The notes beneath the pieces are model-generated. The model searched no databases and was not told the origin of the DNA. It worked only from the letters and a program-made list of their open reading frames with translations. Both the position numbers and the translations under genes were made by a program. Below are positions 26,268 to 34,625 of a stretch of 64,000 bases of DNA, in pieces. Source of the stretch: Streptacidiphilus jeojiense (GTDB lineage Bacteria; Actinomycetota; Actinomycetes; Streptomycetales; Streptomycetaceae); contig NZ_JOEH01000008.1 of the NCBI RefSeq assembly GCF_000719095.1, positions 248,001 to 312,000 on the forward strand. The letters run 5' to 3'. Position 1 is the stretch's first letter; every line of letters starts with the position of its first letter.

Positions 26268-27940
26268 CGGTCCGCCCTGAGCAGGATCACGCCGCTGGTG
26301 GCGAGGCCGCCGGTGCTGACGACGGCGACCTGCGCGCCGTCCACCTGCCTCGGACCGCCCTGCCCGCGCAGTTGGACCACCGCCTCCTCGAACAGCCCCA
26401 GGCCGTGGGTGCGCCCGTGCGAGAGCTGGCCGCCGTGGGTGTTCAGGGGCAGCACGCCGTCCCTGGCGATGTTCTTGCCGCCGTCCAGGAAGTCCTTGCC
26501 CTCGCCGATCCCGCAGAAGCCCAACGCCTCGATCCAGGACAGGCAGTTGAAGGTGAATCCGTCGTACAGCTCGGCCACGTCGACGTCGGAGGGGCGCAGT
26601 GAGGTGCGCGACCACAAGTGTGCGGCCTGGCCGAGCACCTGCGGTTCATGGGTCAGCGTGCTCTGGTCCCATTCGAGCCGCTCCAGGATCTGCGTTCCGA
26701 CCGCCTCCACCAGCACCGGCGGCCTGGCCTGGTCCCGGGCCAGGTCCTGTGCGGCGTCGACGGCCGAGACGATCACGGCGACGGCCCCGTCGCAGGGCAC
26801 GTCGCAGTCGTAGAGCCCGAACGGGGTGGTGACCGTCCGGGCCTGCAGGTAGTCGTCCATGGTCAGCGGGTCGCGGTAGACCGCCGTCGGGTTGAGCGCG
26901 GCGTTCGCCCGCTGGTTGAGCGCGATCCAGCCCAGCGTCTCGCGGGTGGTCCCGTACTGGTGGAAGTGCCGCTGGGCGTTCTGGGCCAGGGTGTGCGCGG
27001 CCGACACCGCGCCGAACGGCTTCAGCCAGCCGGCGTCCCCCGAGCCGGCGGCGCCGGGGTCCAGGCTGCCGCGGCGCAACAGTTCGCTGTAGCTGGCCTC
27101 CCAGACGGTCCGGAAGCACAGCACGTGCCGGGCCAGGCCGCCGGCGACCGCCAGCATCGCCGCGATCACCGAGCCGCCCGGACCGAAGGTCTCGCCGCCG
27201 CCGTTGTACCAGGTGGGCCGGATGCCCAGGGCGGACTCCAGGGCTGTCACGCCGCCTTCGGAGAAGCCGCCGAAGGCTCCGGCGCCCGGGTAGCTGGCCA
27301 GTCCGTCGATGTCGTCGATGGTCAGGCCGGCGTCCGCGATGGCGCGTTCGCAGGCGGTCACCGTCAGCGACAGCGGCGGGACCATCAGCCGGCGTCCGAT
27401 CTCGGAGCTGCCGATGCCGCTGATGGCGACCTCGTCCTCGAACTTGTCCGGCGTGGCCATCGGGCGCACCCGGCTGCGGAACTGATCCGGCGCCACCTCG
27501 TCCGCCGGCAGCGGGACCGGCTCGCCCTGTTCGGCCGCAGGCCGGAACAGCGGCAGCCACACCCCGCCGTCCTGCTGGAAGACCACCTCCATCCGCATGC
27601 CCAGGTGGAGCTGCTCGGGGTCGCACTCGACGGCGTTGGTGGTCAGCCTGACCCGGGGGTCCTCCTCGATCGCGACCTGGGCCACGACATAGGGGGCCGG
27701 CATCCCGGGCGGGCTGAACCGGTGGTTGACGGTGAATCCGATCAGGGTCGCGAAACCGGAGACGGCGCGCACCCCGCTCTCGCGCCCCCGGCAGTACCGG
27801 CAGACCGGTTGCGGTGGATGGATCAGGGCGGCGCACGACCCGCACTCCTGGAACCGCAACCGGCCGTCCGCCCCGGACGTCCAGTAGAACCTGTTCGCCT
27901 CCGTCAGTTGAGGCAGTGGGCGTCCTGAGGCTTCCGACAC
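26264..27940 (-). CDS. DUF35 (Zn-ribbon/OB-fold) fused to thiolase-fold domain lacking the nucleophilic Cys
   Basis: A 558-residue protein from the GTG at 27940. Residues 1-150 are a DUF35 module with zinc ribbon Cys33, Cys36, Cys47, Cys50 (CGSC...CRYC) and an OB fold. From about 168 a complete thiolase/SCP2 fold follows, including GGQLSHGRTHGLGLFEE near the C-terminus. Where thiolases carry the acyl-accepting Cys the sequence is NGGGETFGPGGSVIAAM, with none. DUF35 plus Cys-less thiolase is the composition of Ltp2-type retro-aldolases in steroid side-chain removal, so an aldolase is predicted. In those systems the two are separate polypeptides. Confidence 0.9.
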   Translation of the reverse strand: MSEASGRPLPQLTEANRFYWTSGADGRLRFQECGSCAALIHPPQPVCRYCRGRESGVRAVSGFATLIGFTVNHRFSPPGMPAPYVVAQVAIEEDPRVRLTTNAVECDPEQLHLGMRMEVVFQQDGGVWLPLFRPAAEQGEPVPLPADEVAPDQFRSRVRPMATPDKFEDEVAISGIGSSEIGRRLMVPPLSLTVTACERAIADAGLTIDDIDGLASYPGAGAFGGFSEGGVTALESALGIRPTWYNGGGETFGPGGSVIAAMLAVAGGLARHVLCFRTVWEASYSELLRRGSLDPGAAGSGDAGWLKPFGAVSAAHTLAQNAQRHFHQYGTTRETLGWIALNQRANAALNPTAVYRDPLTMDDYLQARTVTTPFGLYDCDVPCDGAVAVIVSAVDAAQDLARDQARPPVLVEAVGTQILERLEWDQSTLTHEPQVLGQAAHLWSRTSLRPSDVDVAELYDGFTFNCLSWIEALGFCGIGEGKDFLDGGKNIARDGVLPLNTHGGQLSHGRTHGLGLFEEAVVQLRGQGGPRQVDGAQVAVVSTGGLATSGVILLRADR

Positions 27941-27953
27941 GTCGTCTCCCGGA

Positions 27954-29324
27954 TCAGTGGTCGATCTTCGCCACGGCCCTCCGGACCGTGACCGGCTCGG
28001 CGAGCCGCTGTTCGTCGCAGACCTTCTGGAGCGCGTCCAGGGTCTCGTCGAGCCCGGCCCCGAGCCTGGGGCCCGGGGTGAACGTCGCCGGGAGGTGCCG
28101 CATGCCCTGGATGACGCCGATGGTCTCGTAGTGCTCGGCGCCCTCCGGGTCGCAGACGAAGTCGGCCATCCGGTCCAGCACCTGGGTGACCATCCGCTTG
28201 AACACCATCCGCGCCACGTTGGAGCCGATGCAGCGGTGGATGCCGAGTCCGAAGCTGCTGTGCCGGTTGCCCTTGCGCTCCAGGTCGACCGTGTTGGGCT
28301 CCGGGAACACCGAGGGGTCCCGGTTGGCCATGGCCCAGGACAGCCAGAGCCGCTCGCCCTCCTTGAACCGCGTGCCGACGATCTCGCAGTCGGCGGAGAA
28401 GGTGCGTCCGTCACCGGGCGCGGGCGCGAAGTAGCGCAGGAACTCCTCGGTCGCGGAGTCCAGCAGGGCGCCCCGTTCCCGGCTCAGGCGTTCCCGCTGC
28501 CGCGGGTTCTCCGAGAGCCACTCCAGCGCGTGCGCGGTGAGCGCCGTGGTGGTGTCGAAGCCGCCGCCGATGAGCAGGGCCAGGACCCCGAGCAACTCGT
28601 CGTCGGGCGGGGTGCTGCCGTTGATGTCCGCCCGGACCAGCGCGTCCACCAGACCCGGCCGGGGGTTGGCCCGGATCTCCACGATCGAGGTGTACAGGTC
28701 GCGGCCCATCGCCCGCTGCATCTCGGTGATCCGGGCCTGGTCGGGCGAGTTCGGCGGGGTGTAGACCGAGGCGTGCGCCGGTTCGTTGTAGACGGTCCAC
28801 TTCTTCAGCTGAATGCCCATCATGGCCATCGTCAGCACGGCCGGCACGATGTTGGCGAGGTCGTCGACGAAGTCGATCCGCCCTTCCTCGATCCGCTCGT
28901 CGATGCTGGCCCGCACCACCTCGTCCACCAGCGGGATCCAGCGGTTGACCGCGGCCGGCGACAGGTACGGGTTCAGCGTCTGGCGGTAGTAGCGCTGCTC
29001 GGGCGGGTCCATCTCCAGGAACCCGCCCCGGGAGGACTTCGCCCGGGGCGGCGCCGGAATGCTGATGCCCTCGTAGCCGCGCCGCTCGCCCTTGACGTCG
29101 TGGTCGTTCGACAGCACGTCGGCGGACCGGGCGATCTCGAAGACCTCGTGGTGGCCGCTGGCCACCCAGTGCCCGTCGTACGTCTCCGACCAGGCGATCG
29201 GACACTTGCCCTGCAGTTCCTGGGTGACCGCCTCGAACTGCTCGCGGTACTCGGGAGTGTGCCGGTCGAACCGGATCGGAGCCCGCTTGCGGTCGTCCCC
29301 GCTCATGGCCCCATCCCCGCTCAT
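27954..29324 (-). CDS. Cytochrome P450
   Basis: A 456-residue P450 starting at the ATG that overlaps the ferredoxin stop (ATGA). The I-helix is LLIGGGFDTTTALT, with Asp instead of the usual Glu before Thr. The heme loop is FGLGIHRCIGSNVAR. The sequence style (DPPEQRYYRQTLNPYLSP) is that of actinobacterial CYPs in terpene and steroid catabolism. It would hydroxylate a pathway substrate with the upstream ferredoxin. It is 13 bp from the DUF35-thiolase gene, in the same operon. Confidence 0.95.
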   Translation of the reverse strand: MSGDGAMSGDDRKRAPIRFDRHTPEYREQFEAVTQELQGKCPIAWSETYDGHWVASGHHEVFEIARSADVLSNDHDVKGERRGYEGISIPAPPRAKSSRGGFLEMDPPEQRYYRQTLNPYLSPAAVNRWIPLVDEVVRASIDERIEEGRIDFVDDLANIVPAVLTMAMMGIQLKKWTVYNEPAHASVYTPPNSPDQARITEMQRAMGRDLYTSIVEIRANPRPGLVDALVRADINGSTPPDDELLGVLALLIGGGFDTTTALTAHALEWLSENPRQRERLSRERGALLDSATEEFLRYFAPAPGDGRTFSADCEIVGTRFKEGERLWLSWAMANRDPSVFPEPNTVDLERKGNRHSSFGLGIHRCIGSNVARMVFKRMVTQVLDRMADFVCDPEGAEHYETIGVIQGMRHLPATFTPGPRLGAGLDETLDALQKVCDEQRLAEPVTVRRAVAKIDH

Positions 29325-29533
29325 GACCTCGCCCCTGCCGTGCTCACGATGGCGATGGCCCGTTCCGGGCAGGACATGACCGCCTCGTTGACCTGGTCCT
29401 CCTGATCGGCCGGAACCTCCTCGTCGGCCACCGAGGCATGACCGTCGATCTCGCTGAGCTCGAAGACCTCCGGAGCGCGCATGGCACACAGGGTGTGCCC
29501 CTGGCAGCGATCCGGGTCGACCCGCACCTTCAC
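29321..29533 (-). CDS. [3Fe-4S] ferredoxin
   Basis: A 70-residue ferredoxin with Cys10, Cys16 and Cys55 (CQGHTLC ... SCPERAI); the fourth cluster position is Ala, so a 3Fe-4S cluster is expected. It overlaps the P450 start by 4 bp and is its dedicated electron donor. The reductase must come from elsewhere, for example 48974-50167. Confidence 0.94.
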   Translation of the reverse strand: MKVRVDPDRCQGHTLCAMRAPEVFELSEIDGHASVADEEVPADQEDQVNEAVMSCPERAIAIVSTAGARS

Positions 29534-29561
29534 GATGAATCTCCTCCTGCTTCGCAGCGAC

Positions 29562-30974
29562 CTACTTCACGTCCGCCATCGTCTTGCCGACGTCCGCCAG
29601 GGTGAGGGGCTTGCCGTAGTTGCCGGTGAACTTGTACGCGACGCTGTCGCAGCGGTACGCGCCGGTGTTGGGCTTGAAGTCGGCCGGGACCCAGCCGGTC
29701 GCCGTCGCCTTCTCCGCGTTGAAGCACTTGGGGGGCTCGGTGGTGCTGCTCAGGTCGACCGGTGCCTGCAGTCCTCCGCCGGTCCAGGCGGTCTGCTTCA
29801 TCGCGTTCTGGTAGACGCAGGTGCGGGTCAGCGTGGTGCAGTCGGACGCCGCGGTGGCGAACAGCAGCCAGGCCGAGAAGGCGCGCAGCGCGGGCAGGGT
29901 GAGCTGGGCCTTGGGGTCGTACTTGGCGTAGAGGTCGACGACCTGCTGGGTGGCCGGGTTGGACGAGGCCTTCTCCGGCGGGTAGACGCCGCTGATGTCC
30001 GCGTAGTTGTTCTGGGCGGACAGTGCCGCGGAGCCGGCCAGCGCGATGAAGGCGGGGCCGTAGGCGTTGTTGTTGGTGTCGATCCAGTCGAGCTTGTAGC
30101 CGATGTTGGTGAGCACCTGCTCCAGCTTGGCCAGGCTGGCGAAGTCGCCGTTGAAGACCAGGCCCTTGACCTTCTTGCTCTTCAGCGACTGGGCGTAGGG
30201 GGTCCAGTCGGACACCCCGGTGGCCGGGTACAGGTCCGAGTAGCTGAGCTTGCCGCCCAGCGCCGGGATCTGCTCGGCCAGCTGCGCGGCGATGACCTTG
30301 GTGATCGGCGAGTCGCCGGAGATCACACCGACCGCGTCGGCCGAGTCCGGGTACGCCTCCTTGATCAGCCAGGAGTAGAAGTCCGCGTAGGGCGCGTAGC
30401 CGACCGAGGCGCCGCCGGCGATCACCTGGAGGTCCGCCCCGGTGGACAGGATCTGGCCGGGCTGCGCCGGGAACTCGGGCAGCAGGCAGTTCAACCGGTT
30501 CTTGACGCCGAGGTCGTCCAGGGCGGCGCTGCCGCCGACGTCCGCGAAGTCCGACTGGCAGGACGCCAGCACCTGCTGCGCGTCCGCGAAGTAGGCGGCG
30601 TCCCGGGTTACCGGCACGATCTTGCGTCCGTTGATGCCGCCGGCCGCGTTGCACCAGGCGGCGAACACCTTGGCCGCGTCCACGAGTTCGGGGTTCTTGG
30701 TGAAGCCCATGTCGGTGAAGACACCGAGCTTGATCTCGGCCGCGGTGACCCCCTGCGAGGTCGAACTCGCGGGCGTGCCGGGCTTGCAGACGTTCTTCAG
30801 AGTGCCGAAGTCCGCCTGGGAGGCGGCGGCCGCGGACGAGGCGGTCCCGGCGGATGCGGTGGCGGTGTTGCCGGCTGTGGTGTTGTTCGAGCGGGAGGCA
30901 CAGCCGGCCATCGCCAGCGTGGTCACGACCACACCGACGGACAGGCATCTCAGGCGTCTCATACGGCTGCTCAT
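29562..30974 (-). CDS. ABC-type substrate-binding lipoprotein (branched-chain amino-acid type)
   Basis: A 470-residue protein. A short Arg-rich n-region and hydrophobic stretch end in the lipobox TLAMAGC, so it is lipid-anchored outside the membrane. A Ser/Thr/Ala-rich linker precedes a type I periplasmic-binding fold (EIKLGVFTDMGFTKNPELVD, GGINGRKIVPV). Five or more Cys in the mature part suggest disulfides. No permease or ATPase gene lies in the window, so it is an orphan receptor, perhaps binding the growth substrate for a shared transporter. Confidence 0.92.
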   Translation of the reverse strand: MSSRMRRLRCLSVGVVVTTLAMAGCASRSNNTTAGNTATASAGTASSAAAASQADFGTLKNVCKPGTPASSTSQGVTAAEIKLGVFTDMGFTKNPELVDAAKVFAAWCNAAGGINGRKIVPVTRDAAYFADAQQVLASCQSDFADVGGSAALDDLGVKNRLNCLLPEFPAQPGQILSTGADLQVIAGGASVGYAPYADFYSWLIKEAYPDSADAVGVISGDSPITKVIAAQLAEQIPALGGKLSYSDLYPATGVSDWTPYAQSLKSKKVKGLVFNGDFASLAKLEQVLTNIGYKLDWIDTNNNAYGPAFIALAGSAALSAQNNYADISGVYPPEKASSNPATQQVVDLYAKYDPKAQLTLPALRAFSAWLLFATAASDCTTLTRTCVYQNAMKQTAWTGGGLQAPVDLSSTTEPPKCFNAEKATATGWVPADFKPNTGAYRCDSVAYKFTGNYGKPLTLADVGKTMADVK

Positions 30975-30996
30975 GCGGACACTCCTAGGGGCAGTA

Positions 30997-31011
30997 AGTT
31001 CTTCAGGAACT
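30997..31011. promoter_or_regulatory. Small dyad AGTTC-TTCAG-GAACT
   Basis: A perfect 5-bp stem in the 58-bp gap between the CaiB and lipoprotein genes. It could be an RNA hairpin that separates expression of the highly made lipoprotein from the upstream genes. It resembles half of the regulon box only loosely. Confidence 0.3.
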
Positions 31012-31032
31012 GGCTCTCGGGTGGCACGGAGA

Positions 31033-32238
31033 TCACGTGACTGCGCCCGCCGCCTTGAGCGCGATGATGCGGTCCCAGTCCAGGCCCAGTTCCTGGAGGA
31101 TCTCCTCGGTCTGGGCGGCGAACTCGGGGGCCGGCCCCAGCTGCGGGGCGCTGACGTCGAACTGCACCGGGCTGGCGGCCAGTTCGAGCTCACCGGCCCG
31201 GAGCACGTACTCGTTGGCCCGGACCTGCGCGTCACCGGCCACCTGCAGCGAGTCCTGCACCGGGGCCCACGGCCCGGACAGCGAGGCGAAGCGCTCGCTC
31301 CACTCCGCCAACGTCCGGGTGGCGAAGACCTCCCGCAGCATCTTGACGGCCTGTTCGGTGTTCTGCCCGATCAGTTCGACGGTGGCGAAGCGCGGGTCCT
31401 CGGCCAGTTCGGGCCGGTCGATGTGGCGGCAGAACTCGGCCCAGAACTTGCCCGGCTGCAGCAGCGCCAGGGTGAGGTGGTAGCCGTCGGAGGTGGTGTA
31501 GATGCCCGACAGCGGATTGGTCGGCGAGCCGTGGCCGCCCAGCACGGCGGCGACGAAGGGCTTGTCCAGGTGCAGCGAGAGGGCGATCCCGTGGCCCATC
31601 GCCCACACCCCGCTGCCGAGCAGCGAGACGTCCACGATCGACGGCTCACCGGTGCGCTCGCGCTTGAGCAGCGCGGCCGCGATCCCGCCGGCCAGGTTGG
31701 TCCCGGAGATGGTGTCCCCGAAGGCCGGCACCGGCGGATTGACCACTCCGTCGGTGCCCTTGGGGGTGAGGCTGGCGGCGATGCCGGCGCGGGCCCAGAA
31801 GGCGGTGCTGTCGTAGCCGCCCTTCTCCGCCTCCGCGCCGCGCGGGCCCAGCGCGCTTCCCCGGGCGTAGACGATCCGGGGGTTCACCGCCCGCACGTCC
31901 TCGACGTCGAAGCCCAGCTTGCGCCGGCCCTGGGGCAGGAAGCTGGTCAGGAACACGTCCGCCTGGCGGATGAGGTCGTGCAGCACCTCTCTGCCCTCGG
32001 GCTTGGACATGTCCAGGCCGATGCTGCGCTTGCCGCGGTTGGCGTGCTCGACATTGGGGTTGGGGTCGCCCTCGACCTTGAACGTGCCGGTCTGCCGCAA
32101 CCCGCGCTGGGGGTCGCCGGTGACGGCGTGCTCGACCTTGATGACGTCGGCGCCCCAGTCGGCGAGCACGGCGCCCGCCGAGGGCACGAAGCCGTACATG
32201 GCGACCTCCAGGACCCGGATGCCTTCCAGCGGCCTCAT
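31033..32238 (-). CDS. CaiB/BaiF (family III) CoA-transferase
   Basis: A 401-residue protein with GIRVLEVAMYGFVPSAGAVL, WGADVIKVEH and NRGKRSIGLDM. The catalytic Asp is Asp143 of GGYDSTAFWAR. It would attach CoA to a carboxylic acid made by the adjacent aldehyde dehydrogenase, whose stop overlaps its start as ATGA (32235-32238). It is distinct in sequence from the family III enzyme at 4916, so the pathway probably has at least two CoA-loading steps. Confidence 0.93.
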   Translation of the reverse strand: MRPLEGIRVLEVAMYGFVPSAGAVLADWGADVIKVEHAVTGDPQRGLRQTGTFKVEGDPNPNVEHANRGKRSIGLDMSKPEGREVLHDLIRQADVFLTSFLPQGRRKLGFDVEDVRAVNPRIVYARGSALGPRGAEAEKGGYDSTAFWARAGIAASLTPKGTDGVVNPPVPAFGDTISGTNLAGGIAAALLKRERTGEPSIVDVSLLGSGVWAMGHGIALSLHLDKPFVAAVLGGHGSPTNPLSGIYTTSDGYHLTLALLQPGKFWAEFCRHIDRPELAEDPRFATVELIGQNTEQAVKMLREVFATRTLAEWSERFASLSGPWAPVQDSLQVAGDAQVRANEYVLRAGELELAASPVQFDVSAPQLGPAPEFAAQTEEILQELGLDWDRIIALKAAGAVT

Positions 32239-33692
32239 GACTCAGCCGCCTCGGCGGCCGGCAGCACCGTCGCGAAGGACTTGTACTCCAGGAACTCCTC
32301 CAGGCCGGCCACCCCGCTCTCGCGGCCGATGCCGGACTGCTTGTAGCCGCCGAACGGGACGTCGGCCGCGAAGTAGTTGCCGCCGTTGATGCTGAAGGTG
32401 CCGGTGCGGATCCGGCGCGCCAGCGCCACGGCCCGCTCCTCGTCGCCGCTCTGGATCCCGCCGGACAGGCCGAAGATGGAGTTGTTGGCGATGCGCACGG
32501 CATCGTCGTCGTCGTCGAACGGGATCACCGCGAGCACCGGTCCGAAGACCTCGTCCTGGGCGATCTCGCTGTCCGGGTCGACGTTGCCGAGCAGGGTGGG
32601 CATGTAGAAGAAGCCGGGGTCGACCTTCTCGCCACCGGTGACCAGCGTGGCGCCGGCCGCGACGGCCCGCTTGACCATGCCGTCGACCTTGTCCCGCTGC
32701 CGTTCGCTGATCAGTGGTCCGGCGAAGGTCTTGATGTCGGTGGGGTCGCCGAGGGTGACCCGGCCGAGGCCCGCCGCGACCATCGCCACGATCTCGTCGT
32801 GGTGCTCCCTGGGCACCAGCAGCCGCGAGGTGAGCGCGCAGCCCTGACCGGAGTGGGAGCAGATGGTGAAGGCCGAGAACATGGCCGCGGTGGCGAAGTC
32901 GGCGTCGTCGAGGATGACCATGGCGGACTTGCCGCCGAGCTCCAGGAAGAGCTTCTTGACGGTGGTGCTGGCCGCGGCCATGATCCGGCGGCCGGTGGCG
33001 GTGGAGCCGGTGAAGCTCACCATGTCGACGCCGGGATGGGTGGTGAGCAGCTCGCCCACCTCGACCGAGGAGGAGACCAGCACGTTCACCACGCCGGGCG
33101 GGATGTCCGTGTGCTCGGCGATCAGCTCGCCGAGGAACAGCGTGGTCAACGGGGTGTCAGGGGCGCCCTTGAGGACGACGGTGCAGCCGGCCGCCAGCGA
33201 GGGGGCGAGCTTGGCCAGGGCGAGCTGGTTGGGGTAGTTGTACGCGGTGATCCCGGCGACGACCCCGACCGCCTCCTTCTCCACCCAGCGGCGGTGGCGC
33301 TGGCCGCGGATCTCCCGCTCGCCGAGCTCCTCGGTCAGCGGGTACTTGCGCAGCAGGTCGGCGTAGTAGCGGACCAGCTTGACCGGGTCCTCCAGCTGCG
33401 GGCCGTAGGTGAGCATCCGAGGGGCGCCGACCTCGGCGATGGTCAGCTCGCGCAGCTCCTCCAGATGGTCCGTCAGCGCCTGGTGCAGCTGGTCCAGGCA
33501 GCGGATCCGCAGCTGCACGTCGGTGGACCAGGCGGTGGTGTCGAAGGCCCGGCGGGCGGCCGCGACGGCGGCCTCGGCGTCGGCGACCGTGGCGTCCGGG
33601 GCCTGGTCCAGGACCTGGCCGGTGGCGGGGTTGAGCGAGGCGAAGGTCTTCTCGGTCCCGACCAGGCGACCGTCGATGAGCAGGCGCTTCAC
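32235..33692 (-). CDS. Aldehyde dehydrogenase
   Basis: A 485-residue ALDH from a GTG start that overlaps the SDR stop (GTGA). Motifs: AGITAYNYPNQLALAKLAPS, FTGSTATGRRI, general-base Glu of LELGGKSAMV, and catalytic Cys in SHSGQGCALTSR. The C-terminus is Ala/Glu-rich. It should convert the aldehyde formed by the co-transcribed SDR to an acid, ready for the CoA-transferase that follows. Confidence 0.94.
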   Translation of the reverse strand: MKRLLIDGRLVGTEKTFASLNPATGQVLDQAPDATVADAEAAVAAARRAFDTTAWSTDVQLRIRCLDQLHQALTDHLEELRELTIAEVGAPRMLTYGPQLEDPVKLVRYYADLLRKYPLTEELGEREIRGQRHRRWVEKEAVGVVAGITAYNYPNQLALAKLAPSLAAGCTVVLKGAPDTPLTTLFLGELIAEHTDIPPGVVNVLVSSSVEVGELLTTHPGVDMVSFTGSTATGRRIMAAASTTVKKLFLELGGKSAMVILDDADFATAAMFSAFTICSHSGQGCALTSRLLVPREHHDEIVAMVAAGLGRVTLGDPTDIKTFAGPLISERQRDKVDGMVKRAVAAGATLVTGGEKVDPGFFYMPTLLGNVDPDSEIAQDEVFGPVLAVIPFDDDDDAVRIANNSIFGLSGGIQSGDEERAVALARRIRTGTFSINGGNYFAADVPFGGYKQSGIGRESGVAGLEEFLEYKSFATVLPAAEAAES

Positions 33693-34420
33693 AGGCGCAC
33701 CACCTGTCCGCCGTCCACGCTCACGACCTGGCCGGTGAGCCAGCCCGCGGCGTCGGAGAGCAGGAACAGCACGGTGTTCGCCATGTCCTCGGGGGTGCCC
33801 ATCCGCTTCAGCGCCAGGCCCTGGACCATCCGGTCCTGGAACTCCTCGGGCACGATGCTGCGGGTGGCCTCGGTGTCGGTGGGGCCCGGCGCGATCCCGT
33901 TGACCCGGATGTTGCGGCCGCCCAGCTCCATGGCGAGCGAGGCGGTCAGGTGGTTGATCCCGGCCTTGGCCAGCCCGTAGTAGCCGCTGGCCATCCAGGC
34001 GGCGGTGGACGACTGGTTGACGATGGCCCCGCCGTCGGTCATGTGCGGGGCGACGGCGCGGGTGACGTACAGCGCGCCCATCAGGTTCACCTGGAGGAAC
34101 CGGGTGAGGTAGTCGAGCGGGACCGTGAGCAGCCCGTCCCGCCTCATGCTGTGGAAGATGGCCGCGTTGTTCACCAGGTAGTCGATGCGGCCGAACTCCG
34201 CCATCACCGAGGCCGCCAGCGCGTCGGCGGACTCCGGGTCCGCGACGTCCACCTTGACGTAGAGCGCCCCGTCGATCTCCTTGGCCACGCGCTGGCCCTG
34301 CTCCTCGTTCAGCTCGGCCACCACCACCCGCGCGCCCTCGGCGGCCAGCGCCCGGGCGTAGCCCTCGCCGATGCCCTGCCCTGCGCCGGTGACGATGGCT
34401 ACCTTGTCCTGGAACCGCAT
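33689..34420 (-). CDS. SDR family oxidoreductase
   Basis: A 243-residue classical SDR: GAGQGIGEGYARALAAEG, NNAA, SSTAAWMAS and YGLAK; C-terminal GQVVSVDGGQVVRL. It starts at an ATG with a strong AGGAGG ribosome site. It is first in the eight-gene minus-strand operon and divergent from the SDR at 34626. Probable role: alcohol to aldehyde or ketone oxidation feeding the adjacent ALDH. Confidence 0.93.
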   Translation of the reverse strand: MRFQDKVAIVTGAGQGIGEGYARALAAEGARVVVAELNEEQGQRVAKEIDGALYVKVDVADPESADALAASVMAEFGRIDYLVNNAAIFHSMRRDGLLTVPLDYLTRFLQVNLMGALYVTRAVAPHMTDGGAIVNQSSTAAWMASGYYGLAKAGINHLTASLAMELGGRNIRVNGIAPGPTDTEATRSIVPEEFQDRMVQGLALKRMGTPEDMANTVLFLLSDAAGWLTGQVVSVDGGQVVRL

Positions 34421-34450
34421 CCTGCCTCCTTGCTCGGATATGCCGGAAAC

Positions 34451-34496
34451 TACATTCTCCCCACGCGCAAAGCAACCGTCTGGCAACGAGAATGTA
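34451..34496. promoter_or_regulatory. Inverted GAGAATGTA half-sites in divergent promoter region
   Basis: TACATTCTC (34451-34459) and GAGAATGTA (34488-34496) are perfect 9-bp inverted repeats 28 bp apart. Each contains the half-site of the GAGAAT regulon box but a poor second half. They lie 31-76 bp upstream of the minus-strand operon start at 34420 and probably help control it. Confidence 0.5.
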
Positions 34497-34589
34497 ATCT
34501 ACGCTGGTAGCGCCCACAATCGCAGCAGAGCAGCCAGGAGCAGCCGTCTCAGGAAGCACCGCCGAGGGGCTTTCCCGGACTGCAGACCG

Positions 34590-34604
34590 GAGAATAATGT
34601 TCTC
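34590..34604. promoter_or_regulatory. GAGAAT regulon box upstream of the SDR/AhpD/Rieske operon
   Basis: GAGAAT-AAT-GTTCTC, 21 bp before the GTG start at 34626. It is identical over 14 of 15 bases to the box at 24826, including the central AAT, strong evidence for one common regulator. Confidence 0.75.
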
Positions 34605-34625
34605 TGATATGGAAGGGAGATTCTT

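Noticed and set aside
27450..27460. A separate thiolase gene starting at the internal ATG of the RPMATPDKFEDE segment
   Set aside because: The DUF35 frame continues without a stop through this point and no ribosome site precedes the ATG, so a fusion is the simpler reading.
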